A stretch of 64,000 nt of DNA, taken from positions 30,983-94,982 of the forward strand of contig JAISAO010000031.1 of the NCBI GenBank assembly GCA_031266665.1, read 5' to 3'. This document shows, in pieces, positions 28,908-37,173 of the stretch. The notes beneath the pieces were generated by a model that saw only the letters and a program-made list of their open reading frames with translations, ran no database searches and was not told the DNA's origin. The translations under genes and the position numbers were made by a program. The DNA comes from Propionibacteriaceae bacterium. GTDB taxonomy: Bacteria; Actinomycetota; Actinomycetes; Propionibacteriales; Propionibacteriaceae. How positions within the stretch are numbered: position 1 is the stretch's first letter; each line of letters opens with the position of its first letter.

Positions 28908-30422
28908 TCAGGCGATCAAGCCGGTGACGAAACGCTCGATGTCGGCCAACTCTTGTCGGCGACTGGCCTCGTCCAGGTAGATCATGTGGCCCGACTCGTA
29001 GTGGACGACCTCGACGCGGTCGAGTTCGGCTGGGGGCAGCTCGAGTTGGGCCAGGTCGGTCTCGGCCCCCCAGTAGGGCGTGCAGACGTCGTAGTAGCCG
29101 AGGTGGTACTGCACCCGCAGGTGGGCGTTGACGCGCAGGACCTCCGACAGCGCCCCCAGCGAGTTGAAGCCGGCGAAGCTGTCCTTGGGGCCGCGCCAGG
29201 GGCGGACCCGGTGGCTGATCAGTTCGTAGGGCAGGTCGTTGCGGTAGCCCAACTGGTGGCGGAGATAGTGATTTATCCCCGCCCCGAAGGCCCCTCGGAT
29301 GGCCTGATCGGTTGGATCGTGCTGGGCCACCTCGCCGGCCTGGTCGGGGTTCCAACCGGTGAAACGGCCGTCGATCTCACCCACGGTCAAACCTCGCTCG
29401 CGCAACAGTTCGGCGTAGAAGCGACGCTTGTCGACCTTGAGGTTGACCCGGTCGAGGTACTGCGGGCTGAGGCCGGTCAAGGCGGCCAGCCGGACGATGG
29501 CGGCCTGGCGCCGATCCCCGGGCAGCCGGTGGCCGGCGGCCAGGACGCCCAGCAGGTCGCCGGTGGCGTAGTCCTGCGCCTCCTGGACGACCTCGGCCAA
29601 GCTACGGCCAAGGTGGAAGCCGTGGTAATGGGCGACGGCGGCGTAGGTGGGCAGGAAGGCCGGGGTGGACAGCAGGGCGCCGGGCCCGAAACGCATGAAG
29701 TCGCCCCCGCCCAAGGTGGACGAGATCAGAATCAGGCCGCGTAGGTAAAGACCCCATTGGCGGGCTAATTCGGCGGCCACCTTGGCGCCGCGCAAGACGC
29801 CGTAGGACTCGCCGGCCAAGAACAAGGGCGAGGCCCAGCGGTCGTGGCGGCTGGTCCAGAGCCGGATGATGTGGGTGACTTGTTGAACGTCCTCGTCGAC
29901 CCCATGGTAGAGGTCGGCCCGCACCCCCTCGGCGGCCCGCGAGTAGCCGGTGTCGACCGGGTCGATGAGGACGAGGTCGGCGTACCTGAGCGGCGTCTCC
30001 AGGTTGTCGAGCAGGCGGTAGGGCGGGGCGAAGGGCCGGTCGCCGGACGAGTTGTCGATTCGACGCGGGCCGACCAGTCCCAAGTGGAGCCAGGCGGAGG
30101 AGGCCCCGGGGCCGCCGTTGAAGACGAAGATGACGGGCCGGGCCAGGCGCTCTGACTCGGCCACCTCGGCCAGATAGGCGGTGTGGAAGATGCGGGCCGT
30201 GACCTCGGGCGGACGGGCGACCCCGGCGCTGGGCGCGTCCTCGAGCAGGTCGAGGTAGCCGGCCTCGGCCGTGTAGGCCAGGCCGCCCGGCAGTCGGTGA
30301 TGGGTGACGGCCAGTTCCAGCCGCTCGGCCGCGTTCCGGTCGGGCGCGGAGACTGACGCGGTGGCTGCGGGCACGGTGGGGCCGGCCGACGCCGCCCCCA
30401 CCGCCGTCAGCGCGCCGGTCAT
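28908..30422 (-). CDS. S10-type serine carboxypeptidase-like protein
   Basis: 504 residues of alpha/beta-hydrolase type. The oxyanion segment is FNGGPGASSAWLHLG, the nucleophile is in LAGESYGVLRGAK, and the acid and His are placed by YYDVCTPYWG and ESGHMIYLDE, the S10 pattern. The first ~30 residues are A/T/S/P-rich without a clear lipobox or cleavage site, so secretion is doubtful. The ATG overlaps the oppA stop (ATGA). The position inside an opp operon argues for intracellular trimming of imported peptides, an inference. Confidence 0.88.
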   Translation of the reverse strand: MTGALTAVGAASAGPTVPAATASVSAPDRNAAERLELAVTHHRLPGGLAYTAEAGYLDLLEDAPSAGVARPPEVTARIFHTAYLAEVAESERLARPVIFVFNGGPGASSAWLHLGLVGPRRIDNSSGDRPFAPPYRLLDNLETPLRYADLVLIDPVDTGYSRAAEGVRADLYHGVDEDVQQVTHIIRLWTSRHDRWASPLFLAGESYGVLRGAKVAAELARQWGLYLRGLILISSTLGGGDFMRFGPGALLSTPAFLPTYAAVAHYHGFHLGRSLAEVVQEAQDYATGDLLGVLAAGHRLPGDRRQAAIVRLAALTGLSPQYLDRVNLKVDKRRFYAELLRERGLTVGEIDGRFTGWNPDQAGEVAQHDPTDQAIRGAFGAGINHYLRHQLGYRNDLPYELISHRVRPWRGPKDSFAGFNSLGALSEVLRVNAHLRVQYHLGYYDVCTPYWGAETDLAQLELPPAELDRVEVVHYESGHMIYLDEASRRQELADIERFVTGLIA

Positions 30423-32089
30423 GCGACGACCCGCTCGTACAAGTGACTGGTGGTGGCCCCGGCCGGCCCGATGATGACTCCGGTCACTCGAGTCGAGTGG
30501 ATGGTCGACGAGTAGGAGTACCACAACGGGATGGCCGGCAAGTCGCGGAAGAGGATTTCCTGGGCCTGGTTGAAATAGGTCACGGCTTGTTCGGCCGTCA
30601 GCGCCGAGCGGCCCTGGGCCAGTAAGGACTCGTACTCGTCGCTGCTCCAACCGGATTGGCTCGAAGCCCCGCCCGTCTTGGAATATACATTGCGCAACAT
30701 ATCATCCAGGCTGGGGTTGAACGGAATCTCCGAGGCCCGCCAGGGGCCTGTCAACTCGTGGGCGTCACGCTGCTCTAGAAACTGGGGGAAGGTCGTGATG
30801 GGACCCGGGACGGCGTTTAGGCCAAGGTTCTCGCGTAGCTGGTTGGCGACCGCCTCGATCCAGGCCTTGTGGGCCCCATCGGCATTGTAGTAGAGCTTGA
30901 GCTCGTCGTAGGGGTAGCCGCCGGCTTGCCCCAAGAGCCACTTGGCCAACTCGACGTCGTAGTCCAAGACCTCGTTGCCCGGGATCGAGTCCGACCAGCC
31001 GTCGAGCCCGATCTGGGTGTATTCCTTGGCCGGTGAGCCCAGACCGGCGAAGATGGTGTCGACGATGGCCTGACGGTCGATGGCGTGGGAGATGGCTTGG
31101 CGGACCAGCAGACCGTCGGCCGAACCCCAGAACTCATCGTAAAGGGGGAAGGTCAGCGTCTGAGTCGGCCCGCCGGGGCCGGTCACGAAACGGTCGCCGA
31201 AATCCGCCCGGGCGGTCAGCAACCCGGCCCCTGAGGCCGATCCGACATCAAGATTATCAGCCAAAACATCCTGGTAGACCGCGTCGGGGTCGGTGTAGTA
31301 ACGGTAGTAGAGACCTGTGTTGTGGACTTGGCGGACGCCCGTGTAATTCGGATTGACTTCGACGTAGGTCCCGGTCGACTGGTCGATCTCACCCCGTATC
31401 TGGTAAGGCCCATTGCCGAACGGATGTTCCTTCCAAGCCTCGACGTCGTCGAAGAAGGCCCGGGGCAGAGGGGAAAAGACGACCGAGGTCAGGTGGGCCC
31501 GGAAACCGGACCAGGCCTCGGTCAACTCGATGGTGAAGGTCAGTTCGTCGACCAGCTTGAGGCCGCTCAGCTCGCGGGCGCTGGCCGTGGCGTCGGCCGC
31601 GGTCGGATGGACGGCGTCGTAGCCCTTGATGACCGCCAGGTCGCCGGCCGCCTTCTGGACGTTCTCGATCCGAGCCCCCCAGTTCCAGGCGTCGACGAAG
31701 CTGGCGGCCGTCACGGCTGAACCGTCGGCGAACAACTGACCCTGCTTGACCTGGACCGTCCAGGTGACGGCGTCGTCGGTCTCGACCGACTCGGCCACGG
31801 CGTTGACCACCTGGCCGGTGGTCTCGTCGACCCGGACCAGGCCCTCGAACAGGACGAAGACGAGCGTCTTGCGACCCTGTTCCTCCGTGTCGGTCGGTAT
31901 CAGCGGCCCGTCGGGCGGGCTGGCCGAGACGGAGATGGGGTCGTAGGCGTCGGCGGCGTCGGCGGGCTGATCGGACGAGTCGTCGGCGCAGCCGGTCAGG
32001 CCGGCCCCGAGGGCGAGGACGGTCGTCAGGGCGATGGTCTTGAGACGAAGGCGGCCGGGCAGCGGCAGCCCCCGGGTGGTAGTTTGCAT
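30419..32089 (-). CDS. oppA: Oligopeptide ABC transporter substrate-binding lipoprotein
   Basis: 556 residues. The basic N-terminus and hydrophobic core end in the lipobox LGAGLTGCADD, so the mature protein is lipid-anchored outside the membrane. The body is a family 5 extracellular solute-binding fold, with GNGPYQIRGEID and AISHAIDRQAIVDTIF as typical segments. AGGAGAACATC precedes the ATG at a good distance. First gene of the operon, intact, and a close paralogue of the frameshifted oppA at 21960-23590. Confidence 0.94.
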   Translation of the reverse strand: MQTTTRGLPLPGRLRLKTIALTTVLALGAGLTGCADDSSDQPADAADAYDPISVSASPPDGPLIPTDTEEQGRKTLVFVLFEGLVRVDETTGQVVNAVAESVETDDAVTWTVQVKQGQLFADGSAVTAASFVDAWNWGARIENVQKAAGDLAVIKGYDAVHPTAADATASARELSGLKLVDELTFTIELTEAWSGFRAHLTSVVFSPLPRAFFDDVEAWKEHPFGNGPYQIRGEIDQSTGTYVEVNPNYTGVRQVHNTGLYYRYYTDPDAVYQDVLADNLDVGSASGAGLLTARADFGDRFVTGPGGPTQTLTFPLYDEFWGSADGLLVRQAISHAIDRQAIVDTIFAGLGSPAKEYTQIGLDGWSDSIPGNEVLDYDVELAKWLLGQAGGYPYDELKLYYNADGAHKAWIEAVANQLRENLGLNAVPGPITTFPQFLEQRDAHELTGPWRASEIPFNPSLDDMLRNVYSKTGGASSQSGWSSDEYESLLAQGRSALTAEQAVTYFNQAQEILFRDLPAIPLWYSYSSTIHSTRVTGVIIGPAGATTSHLYERVVA

Positions 32090-32286
32090 GATGTTCTCCT
32101 GGGCGTGGACGCCGACTGACTGATGGTGTGGATGGGTGATGCCTCCCGCGAATCTCGCTGCGACGAGTTCGTTCGAACGTCGGTTCGATGTGGTCTACGC
32201 CCAGGGGGACGCCTCCAGGAGCGGGAGACCCGAGGCGGACCGGGGTGGGCGGCCTGCGAGCCGCCCGTGGTTGGATCCCCTGGACG

Positions 32287-32409
32287 TCAGAAACAACAAG
32301 AACGCCGGGCGGACAGCGGCACGCCGCCAACGCCCGGCACCGACCGCTCGAGGCGATGGCAGGGGATGTCAGACCAGACGGCCGGCCGCAGCCGTAGAAC
32401 ATTAGTCAT
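32287..32409 (-). CDS. Candidate leader peptide of the opp operon
   Basis: 40-codon ORF starting MTNVLRLRPAVWSD and ending SARRSCCF, with GGAG six bases before the ATG. It begins about 30 bases after the predicted transcription start, and its last codons overlap the T-rich run of the terminator. That layout allows ribosome-dependent attenuation. The two adjacent Cys codons come from the TGTTGT of the T-rich run and may be coincidental. Confidence 0.35.
   Translation of the reverse strand: MTNVLRLRPAVWSDIPCHRLERSVPGVGGVPLSARRSCCF
32291..32338 (-). terminator. Intrinsic terminator/attenuator in the opp leader
   Basis: On the minus strand, GCCGGGCG pairs with CGCCCGGC (32331-32338 with 32304-32311) around an inner GCGGC/GCCGC stem, followed by GTTCTTGTTGTTT. 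It lies about 200 bases upstream of the oppA start, downstream of the promoter at 32441-32470. Confidence 0.6.
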
Positions 32410-32440
32410 GTTGAACTCCATCCCTGACGAGGTGAGACTG

Positions 32441-32470
32441 AACCTAGCAGGTGGATACGTACGTATGCAA
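32441..32470 (-). promoter_or_regulatory. opp operon promoter with palindromic operator candidate
   Basis: On the minus strand, TTGCAT (-35), an 18-base spacer and extended -10 TGCTAGGTT. The perfect 12-bp palindrome ATACGTACGTAT (32455-32466) lies in the spacer and touches the -35, where a dimeric repressor could bind. The 515-bp region between oppA and the MetE-like gene holds this, the leader ORF, the terminator and a family C repeat. Confidence 0.6.
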
Positions 32471-32507
32471 ATGTACACGTTAATCCCCGACAGCCTAAGC
32501 AAACACA

Positions 32508-32603
32508 TCAACGGACGTCCAGTCCGTCTTGACGCCGCCAACACCGCCATCACACCCGTCTGACGCCGCCTGCCACGAGGATCATCGGTGGATCTGGGCT
32601 CAG
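32508..32603 (+). repeat. Repeat family C, truncated copy beside the MetE-like gene
   Basis: About 96 bp sharing ACGGACGTCCAGTCCGTC, CACACCCGTCTG and the ATCGGTGGATCTGGGCT end with other copies. It ends one base short of the MetE-like gene stop codon. Confidence 0.75.
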
Positions 32604-32604
32604 C

Positions 32605-33579
32605 TCATCCGTCGTCTAGGGCCGCACCCAGCCGGGCCAAGGTCTTACCCAAGCCGATGGCGACGGCAGGGCTGAAACTGGCCAGGCCGCAGGCCGGGGT
32701 CAGGGTCAGACGGCCTACCGCCGGATCGACCGCCAACTCGTCCAGCAAGCGGCGGACCACCGGCAGTAGGGCGTCGAGGCTGAGGTCGGCCGGCCGGTCG
32801 GTGGCGGCCACCCCCAGCCAGAGGCGCCCGCCGTCTTGGTGGTAGGCGGCCAGGCGGTCGCGGGCCGGCCGGTCGAGTTTGGTCACGTCCAGGCTGACGC
32901 TGGTGAAACCGGCGGCCGGTAGCAGGTCGAGGTCCAGCCCCGGGGCGCAGCAGTGCAGGACGGTCTCGGCCAGCGGCCCCGCCGCAGAGCCCAGCCCGGC
33001 GTAGGCCGCCGCCAACTGGTCCGGCGGGACCGGACGGTGACGACCCAGCCCGGAGACGGTCTTGACCTCTCCGGCCATGACGGCCGGCAACATCGGCTCG
33101 TCCACCTGAAGTGACAATGTAACTTGTGGTAATAGGGCGCGCGCCCGGGCGCACCAGGCCCCGGCCGCCTCCACCCAGGCCTGGGCCAGGTCGCGGCCGG
33201 CGCCGGGGTCGGCCAGCAGGACCTGGCCGCTCCCCCGGGCCACCACGGCGGCCAGAGTCCAGGGGCCGGCCAGGCTGAGGTGGAAGTCACCCCGATGGCC
33301 CTGTAGGCGTTCGGCCACGATGTCGAGGTCGTCCCGGGCCAGCGCGGCGGCCCGACGCTGGGCCCGGCCGCGAGCGGCCGTGCTGGCCCAGCCCGTGGTC
33401 GTGGGCTCGAAGCCCAGGCCCTCGATCAGCCCCAGGGCCCGGCCCACCATGTCGGCCCCCAGGCCGCGGGCGGGCAACTCCGGCAGGAAGGGGGATCGGG
33501 GGAAGGCCTCCATCACCTGGTCGGCCGCCACCGCCGGGTCACTCCCAGGCCAAGACCCCAAGCCGGTGGCGCTCGTCAC
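32605..33579 (-). CDS. MetE/UROD-like barrel protein (Rv3015c type)
   Basis: 324 residues related to the C-terminal barrel of cobalamin-independent methionine synthase. Visible family segments are LSLQVDEPMLPAVMAG, TVLHCCAPGLDLDLL and LTPACGLASFSPA, the last providing the Cys expected for a zinc site. It is less than half the length of MetE and lacks the N-terminal barrel, as in the mycobacterial protein Rv3015c. A methyltransferase function is not established. The GTG start follows TAGGCT by six bases. Confidence 0.75.
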   Translation of the reverse strand: MTSATGLGSWPGSDPAVAADQVMEAFPRSPFLPELPARGLGADMVGRALGLIEGLGFEPTTTGWASTAARGRAQRRAAALARDDLDIVAERLQGHRGDFHLSLAGPWTLAAVVARGSGQVLLADPGAGRDLAQAWVEAAGAWCARARALLPQVTLSLQVDEPMLPAVMAGEVKTVSGLGRHRPVPPDQLAAAYAGLGSAAGPLAETVLHCCAPGLDLDLLPAAGFTSVSLDVTKLDRPARDRLAAYHQDGGRLWLGVAATDRPADLSLDALLPVVRRLLDELAVDPAVGRLTLTPACGLASFSPAVAIGLGKTLARLGAALDDG

Positions 33580-33585
33580 CGGGCC

Positions 33586-33591
33586 AGCCTA
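33586..33591 (-). promoter_or_regulatory. -10 box of leaderless MetE-like gene transcript
   Basis: TAGGCT on the minus strand, six bases before the GTG start at 33579. Confidence 0.5.
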
Positions 33592-33674
33592 ACCCCGACC
33601 CACTCGGCCGCCGACCCCTAGAGCCTCTTGGTGATCAGAACTCCGACGAATGAGCCGAGTTTTCATCACCTCCC

Positions 33675-33798
33675 GGGGTCCCCGCGAAGTACCGGACCGG
33701 AGCGCAGCGCAGGGAGGACACTTCGTGGGGCGGGTCGGGGTCCCCGCGAAGTACCGGACCGGAGCGCAGCGGAGGGAGGACACTTCGTGGGGTGGCTA
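33675..33798. repeat. Two tandem copies of a 62-bp repeat
   Basis: Units at 33675 and 33737 share GGGGTCCCCGCGAAGTACCGG and differ at only a few positions. Each contains CGAAGT/ACTTCG as an inverted pair. The second unit runs into repeat family A copy 2. There is no spacer diversity, so it is not a CRISPR array. Confidence 0.85.
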
Positions 33799-33858
33799 GA
33801 TGGTTGATTCCAAGCCATGGACTCGTCCTCACGCCCAGTCCTTGGAATTAACCATCTG
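33796..33858. repeat. Repeat family A, copy 2 (internally deleted, 63 bp)
   Basis: Starts ctagatggttgattccaag and ends cttggaattaaccatctg, the family A inverted ends. The interior keeps only CCATGGACTCGTCCTCACGC, which is the reverse complement of the right inner part of copies 1 and 3, so this copy is inverted and shortened. Confidence 0.88.
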
Positions 33859-33986
33859 ACCGGCCGAGCCCGACCGCCGACCCCCAGACTGGTCGGACCG
33901 GAGCACCGCCCCAGGCCGTTTCTGACAAGGTTCGTCTCAGTCGCCGGGCGTATGGCGAAATGGCCTCGACGGGTGGTCGACGCGTG

Positions 33987-33992
33987 TACTAT
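33987..33992 (+). promoter_or_regulatory. Candidate -10 box for the hydrogenase operon
   Basis: TACTAT about 205 bases before hyaA. No good -35 or clear activator site is seen. Confidence 0.3.
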
Positions 33993-34197
33993 GACCCCGA
34001 TTTCGCTACTTGAGTCGCAATGGCCGCAACTCGGGGAGACACGGCAGCGGCAGCGCCGACGGTCACGACGACCGCCGGCAGGCGTCTCCCAGGCCTGATC
34101 GGCGGCCCCGGCCGCCGGGCGGACAGCCTCTCAGGCGCCGCCGGCCCCAGGCCCGCCCGAGCCCGTCGGGGGGGCCGGTTCCAGACGAAAGGTGATT

Positions 34198-35439
34198 ATG
34201 TCTTACCAATTGGACGGTTGGCGGGAGCCGACCCTGGGCCAGAACCTGGTCCGGGCCGGGGTCAAGCGGCGCGACTTCCTGGCCTTCTGCGGCGCCCTGG
34301 CCGGGATCTTCGCCCTCGGCGGCACCAAGAACGCCTGGGGCGACCCGGTGACCGGCGACGAGGTGGCCGACGCCCTGACCGCCGTCACCAAGCCGAACGT
34401 GGTCTGGCTGCAACTGCAGGAATGCACCGGCTGCATGGAGTCGACCCTGCGCTCCGGCGGCACCACCGTGGAGGAGGTGGTGTTGAGCCTGCTGTCGGTC
34501 AACTACAACGAGCTGGTCATGGCGGCGGCCGGCGAGGCCGCCAACAAGGCTTTGGACGAGACCAACGCCTCCGACCACATCCTGGTGGTCAACGGCTCCA
34601 TCCCGACCAAGGACGACGGCATCTACTGCACCATCGGCGGCCAGTCCGCCGAACAGGTGCTGCGCCAGTCGGCCGAGCACGCCAGCGTCATCCTGGCCGT
34701 CGGGGCCTGCGCCGTCTGGGGCTCGGTCCAGGCCTCCAAGCCGAATCCGACCGGGGCGGTCGGCGTGGACCAGATCATCACCGACAAGCCGGTCATCAAC
34801 GTCTCCGGCTGCCCGCCCATCGGCGAGGTCATCACCGCCACCGTGGCCTACATCTTAACCCACGGCGCCCCGCCCAACACCGACGCCGAGGGCCGGCCGC
34901 TATTCGCCTACGACCAGCGCATCCACGACTCCTGCCCCCGCCGCGCCCACTTCGACGCCGGCCAGTTCGTCCGTTCCTTCGACGACCGGGGGGCGCGCAA
35001 CGGCTGGTGCCTCTACCAGGTCGGCTGCAAGGGCCCGAGCACCTTCTCGGCCTGCCCGATCATCCAGTGGAACCTCCACACCAGCTGGCCCATCGGCGCC
35101 GGCCACCCCTGCATCGGCTGCACCGAGAAACAATTCTTCGACCGCTTCACCCCCTTCTACCGCGTCCTGCCGTCGGTCCCCGGGCTGGGGGTTGAGGCCA
35201 CGGCCGAGAAGGTCGGCTGGGGTCTGCTGGGGGCGACCGTGGCCGGCGTCGGCCTGCACGCCGGGGCCACCGCCATCCGCTCGGCCGCCGCCCGCCGGAC
35301 CGCCGCCGCCGAGCCGCTCCAAGCCTTCGGCGACGGCCCCGTGCCGCTGCCCAATCCGACCCGCAAACCAGCGGCCGGGGACGCTCCGGCCGCCGCCCAG
35401 ACCACCACCGATCCGACCGTTACCGTTGAGGAGCGCTGA
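34198..35439 (+). CDS. hyaA: [NiFe]-hydrogenase small subunit, Tat-exported
   Basis: 413 residues. The twin-arginine signal is KRRDFLAFCGALAGIFALGG (about 24-43). Fe-S ligands are seen in order: ECTGCMES and VGACAVWGS and SGCPP for the proximal cluster; HDSCPRRAHFDAG, GWCLYQVGCKGP and SACP for the distal and medial clusters; and GHPCIGCTEKQFFD. The proximal motif is CTGC, so the extra cysteines of oxygen-tolerant enzymes are absent. A C-terminal membrane helix (GWGLLGATVAGVGLHAGA) anchors it, followed by a P/T/A-rich tail. AAAGGTGATT precedes the ATG at 34198. It passes electrons from the large subunit to the cytochrome b. Confidence 0.96.
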   Translation: MSYQLDGWREPTLGQNLVRAGVKRRDFLAFCGALAGIFALGGTKNAWGDPVTGDEVADALTAVTKPNVVWLQLQECTGCMESTLRSGGTTVEEVVLSLLSVNYNELVMAAAGEAANKALDETNASDHILVVNGSIPTKDDGIYCTIGGQSAEQVLRQSAEHASVILAVGACAVWGSVQASKPNPTGAVGVDQIITDKPVINVSGCPPIGEVITATVAYILTHGAPPNTDAEGRPLFAYDQRIHDSCPRRAHFDAGQFVRSFDDRGARNGWCLYQVGCKGPSTFSACPIIQWNLHTSWPIGAGHPCIGCTEKQFFDRFTPFYRVLPSVPGLGVEATAEKVGWGLLGATVAGVGLHAGATAIRSAAARRTAAAEPLQAFGDGPVPLPNPTRKPAAGDAPAAAQTTTDPTVTVEER

Positions 35440-35442
35440 GCC

Positions 35443-37173
35443 ATGGCCGAACGTGTTGTCATCGACCCGATCACCCGCATCGAGGGCCATCTGCGCATCG
35501 AGTTGGAGACCGCCGACCAGCGGATCGTCCAAGCCTGGAGCGAGACCACCCAGTTCCGCGGCATCGAGGAGATCGTCCAGGGCCGCGACCCGCGTGACGT
35601 CTGGGCCTTCGTCCAGCGCATCTGCGGGGTCTGCACCTCGGTCCACGCCATCGCCTCGGTCACGGCGGTGGAGGACGCCATCGACTCCAACCCGCCGCCC
35701 CAGGCCCGGCTCATCCGAGACATGGTGCTGGCCTCCCAGGAGGTTCAAGACCACGTCATCCACTTCTACCACCTGCACGCCCTGGACTTCGTCAACGTGG
35801 CCAACGCCGCCGCCGGCGACCCGGCCGAGGCGGTGGCCTTCGCCCGCTCCATCGGCTCGACTTGGAGGGGCAACACGGTGGAGCGGATGACGGCGGTGCG
35901 CGACACCGTCCAATCCATCCTCGACTCCGGCCAGTTGAGCGTCTTCACCGGCGGCTACTGGGGCCACCCCGACTACCGCCTGCCGGCCGCCGCCGACCTG
36001 ATGGCCGTGGCCCACTACCTGGACGCGCTGGAGTTCCAACGCTCCATGATCCGGGTCGGCACGGTCTTCGGGGGCAAGAACCCGCACCCCAACTTCCTGG
36101 TCGGCGGCATGGCCTGCACCATCGACCAGCGACGCTCCGAGTCGATCAACCAGGTCCAGCTGGACCAGATCGGCCAGTGGATCGCCGAGAGCGTCGACTT
36201 CGTCCAGTCCTGCTACCTGCCAGACGCCCTGGCCATCCTCGACGTCTACAAAGATTATTTCGACATCGGGGCCTCGTCGCCGGCCTTCCTGGCGGTCGGC
36301 CGCTCCGGCGCCGTCTACGGCGGCGACCCGACCCGCTCCACCCGCGACTCGGCCCACAACGACCTCGTCCCGGGCGTCATCGTCAACGGCGCCCTGCGCG
36401 ACTTCGACCCCTCCCTGATCCAGGAATGGGTCACCTCGGCCTGGTGCGAGTACGCCGAGGGCGATGTCGGCCTGACCCCGGACAAGGGTGAGACGAAGGT
36501 CCGCTACACCGGCCCCAAGCCGCCCTACGAGTGGCTGGGCGACAACCAGGAGTACACCTGGTGCAAGGCGCCGCGCTACGACGGCCAGCCGGTCCAGGTC
36601 GGCCCGCTGGCCCGCGTCCTGCTGGCCTATCTGCAAGACGACCCCAGGACCAAGGAGATCGTCGACCAGGCGCTGACCCGCTACGGCATCGGCGTGGCCC
36701 AGCTCAACTCGACCGCCGGGCGCACCCTGGCGCGGGCGGTGGAATGCCTGACCTCGGTCGAGATCCTGGCCCAGAAAACCTTCCCGGCCTTCGTGGAGAA
36801 CATCAAGAAGGGCGACATCGAGGTTTTCGACGCCACCAAGTGGGAGCCGGACAGCTGGCCCCAGCAGGCCTCGGGCTGCTCCTTCGTGGAGGTCGCCCGG
36901 GGCATGTTGAGCCATTGGGTGTCAATCGAAGACGGCCAGGTGTCGCACTACCAGGCGGTGGTGCCGACCACCTGGCTGGCCGGCGGGCGCGACGCCGCCG
37001 GCCAGCTCGGCCCCTACGAGCAGTCCCTGGCCGGCGACGGCCGCCATCCCCTGGTCGACCCCAGCCAGCCGCTGGAGCCGCTGCGCACCATCCACTCCTT
37101 CGACCCCTGCATGTCCTGCGCCGTCCACGTCTTGGACGCCGACGGCCTGGAATTACAGGCGGTGTTGTCATGA
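35443..37173 (+). CDS. hyaB: [NiFe]-hydrogenase large (catalytic) subunit
   Basis: 576 residues. N-terminal Ni-Fe ligands are in VQRICGVCTSVHAIAS and C-terminal ligands in DPCMSCAVH. The 13 residues after that His are the peptide removed by the maturation protease. The N-terminus (VIDPITRIEGHLRIE) is typical of group 1 membrane-bound uptake enzymes. It starts three bases after hyaA and overlaps hyaC by four. Mature enzyme oxidises H2 outside the membrane after Tat co-export with the small subunit. Confidence 0.97.
   Translation: MAERVVIDPITRIEGHLRIELETADQRIVQAWSETTQFRGIEEIVQGRDPRDVWAFVQRICGVCTSVHAIASVTAVEDAIDSNPPPQARLIRDMVLASQEVQDHVIHFYHLHALDFVNVANAAAGDPAEAVAFARSIGSTWRGNTVERMTAVRDTVQSILDSGQLSVFTGGYWGHPDYRLPAAADLMAVAHYLDALEFQRSMIRVGTVFGGKNPHPNFLVGGMACTIDQRRSESINQVQLDQIGQWIAESVDFVQSCYLPDALAILDVYKDYFDIGASSPAFLAVGRSGAVYGGDPTRSTRDSAHNDLVPGVIVNGALRDFDPSLIQEWVTSAWCEYAEGDVGLTPDKGETKVRYTGPKPPYEWLGDNQEYTWCKAPRYDGQPVQVGPLARVLLAYLQDDPRTKEIVDQALTRYGIGVAQLNSTAGRTLARAVECLTSVEILAQKTFPAFVENIKKGDIEVFDATKWEPDSWPQQASGCSFVEVARGMLSHWVSIEDGQVSHYQAVVPTTWLAGGRDAAGQLGPYEQSLAGDGRHPLVDPSQPLEPLRTIHSFDPCMSCAVHVLDADGLELQAVLS

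Larger units (their letters stand above)
33580..34197. other. 618-bp repeat-rich region upstream of the hydrogenase operon
   Basis: No credible gene. It contains the MetE-like gene promoter (33586-33591, TAGGCT on the minus strand), the tandem 62-bp repeats, family A copy 2 and the probable hydrogenase promoter region (33960-34197). Confidence 0.7.

Noticed and set aside
32123..32563. 146-codon plus-strand ORF in the opp leader region
   Set aside because: It is antisense to the leader and its composition is unlike a protein. The minus-strand promoter and terminator explain the region better.
33675..33798. CRISPR-like repeats
   Set aside because: Only two units without unique spacers, and no cas genes nearby.
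34198..35439. Oxygen-tolerant (six-cysteine) hydrogenase
   Set aside because: The proximal cluster motif is CTGC, lacking the two extra cysteines of that class.
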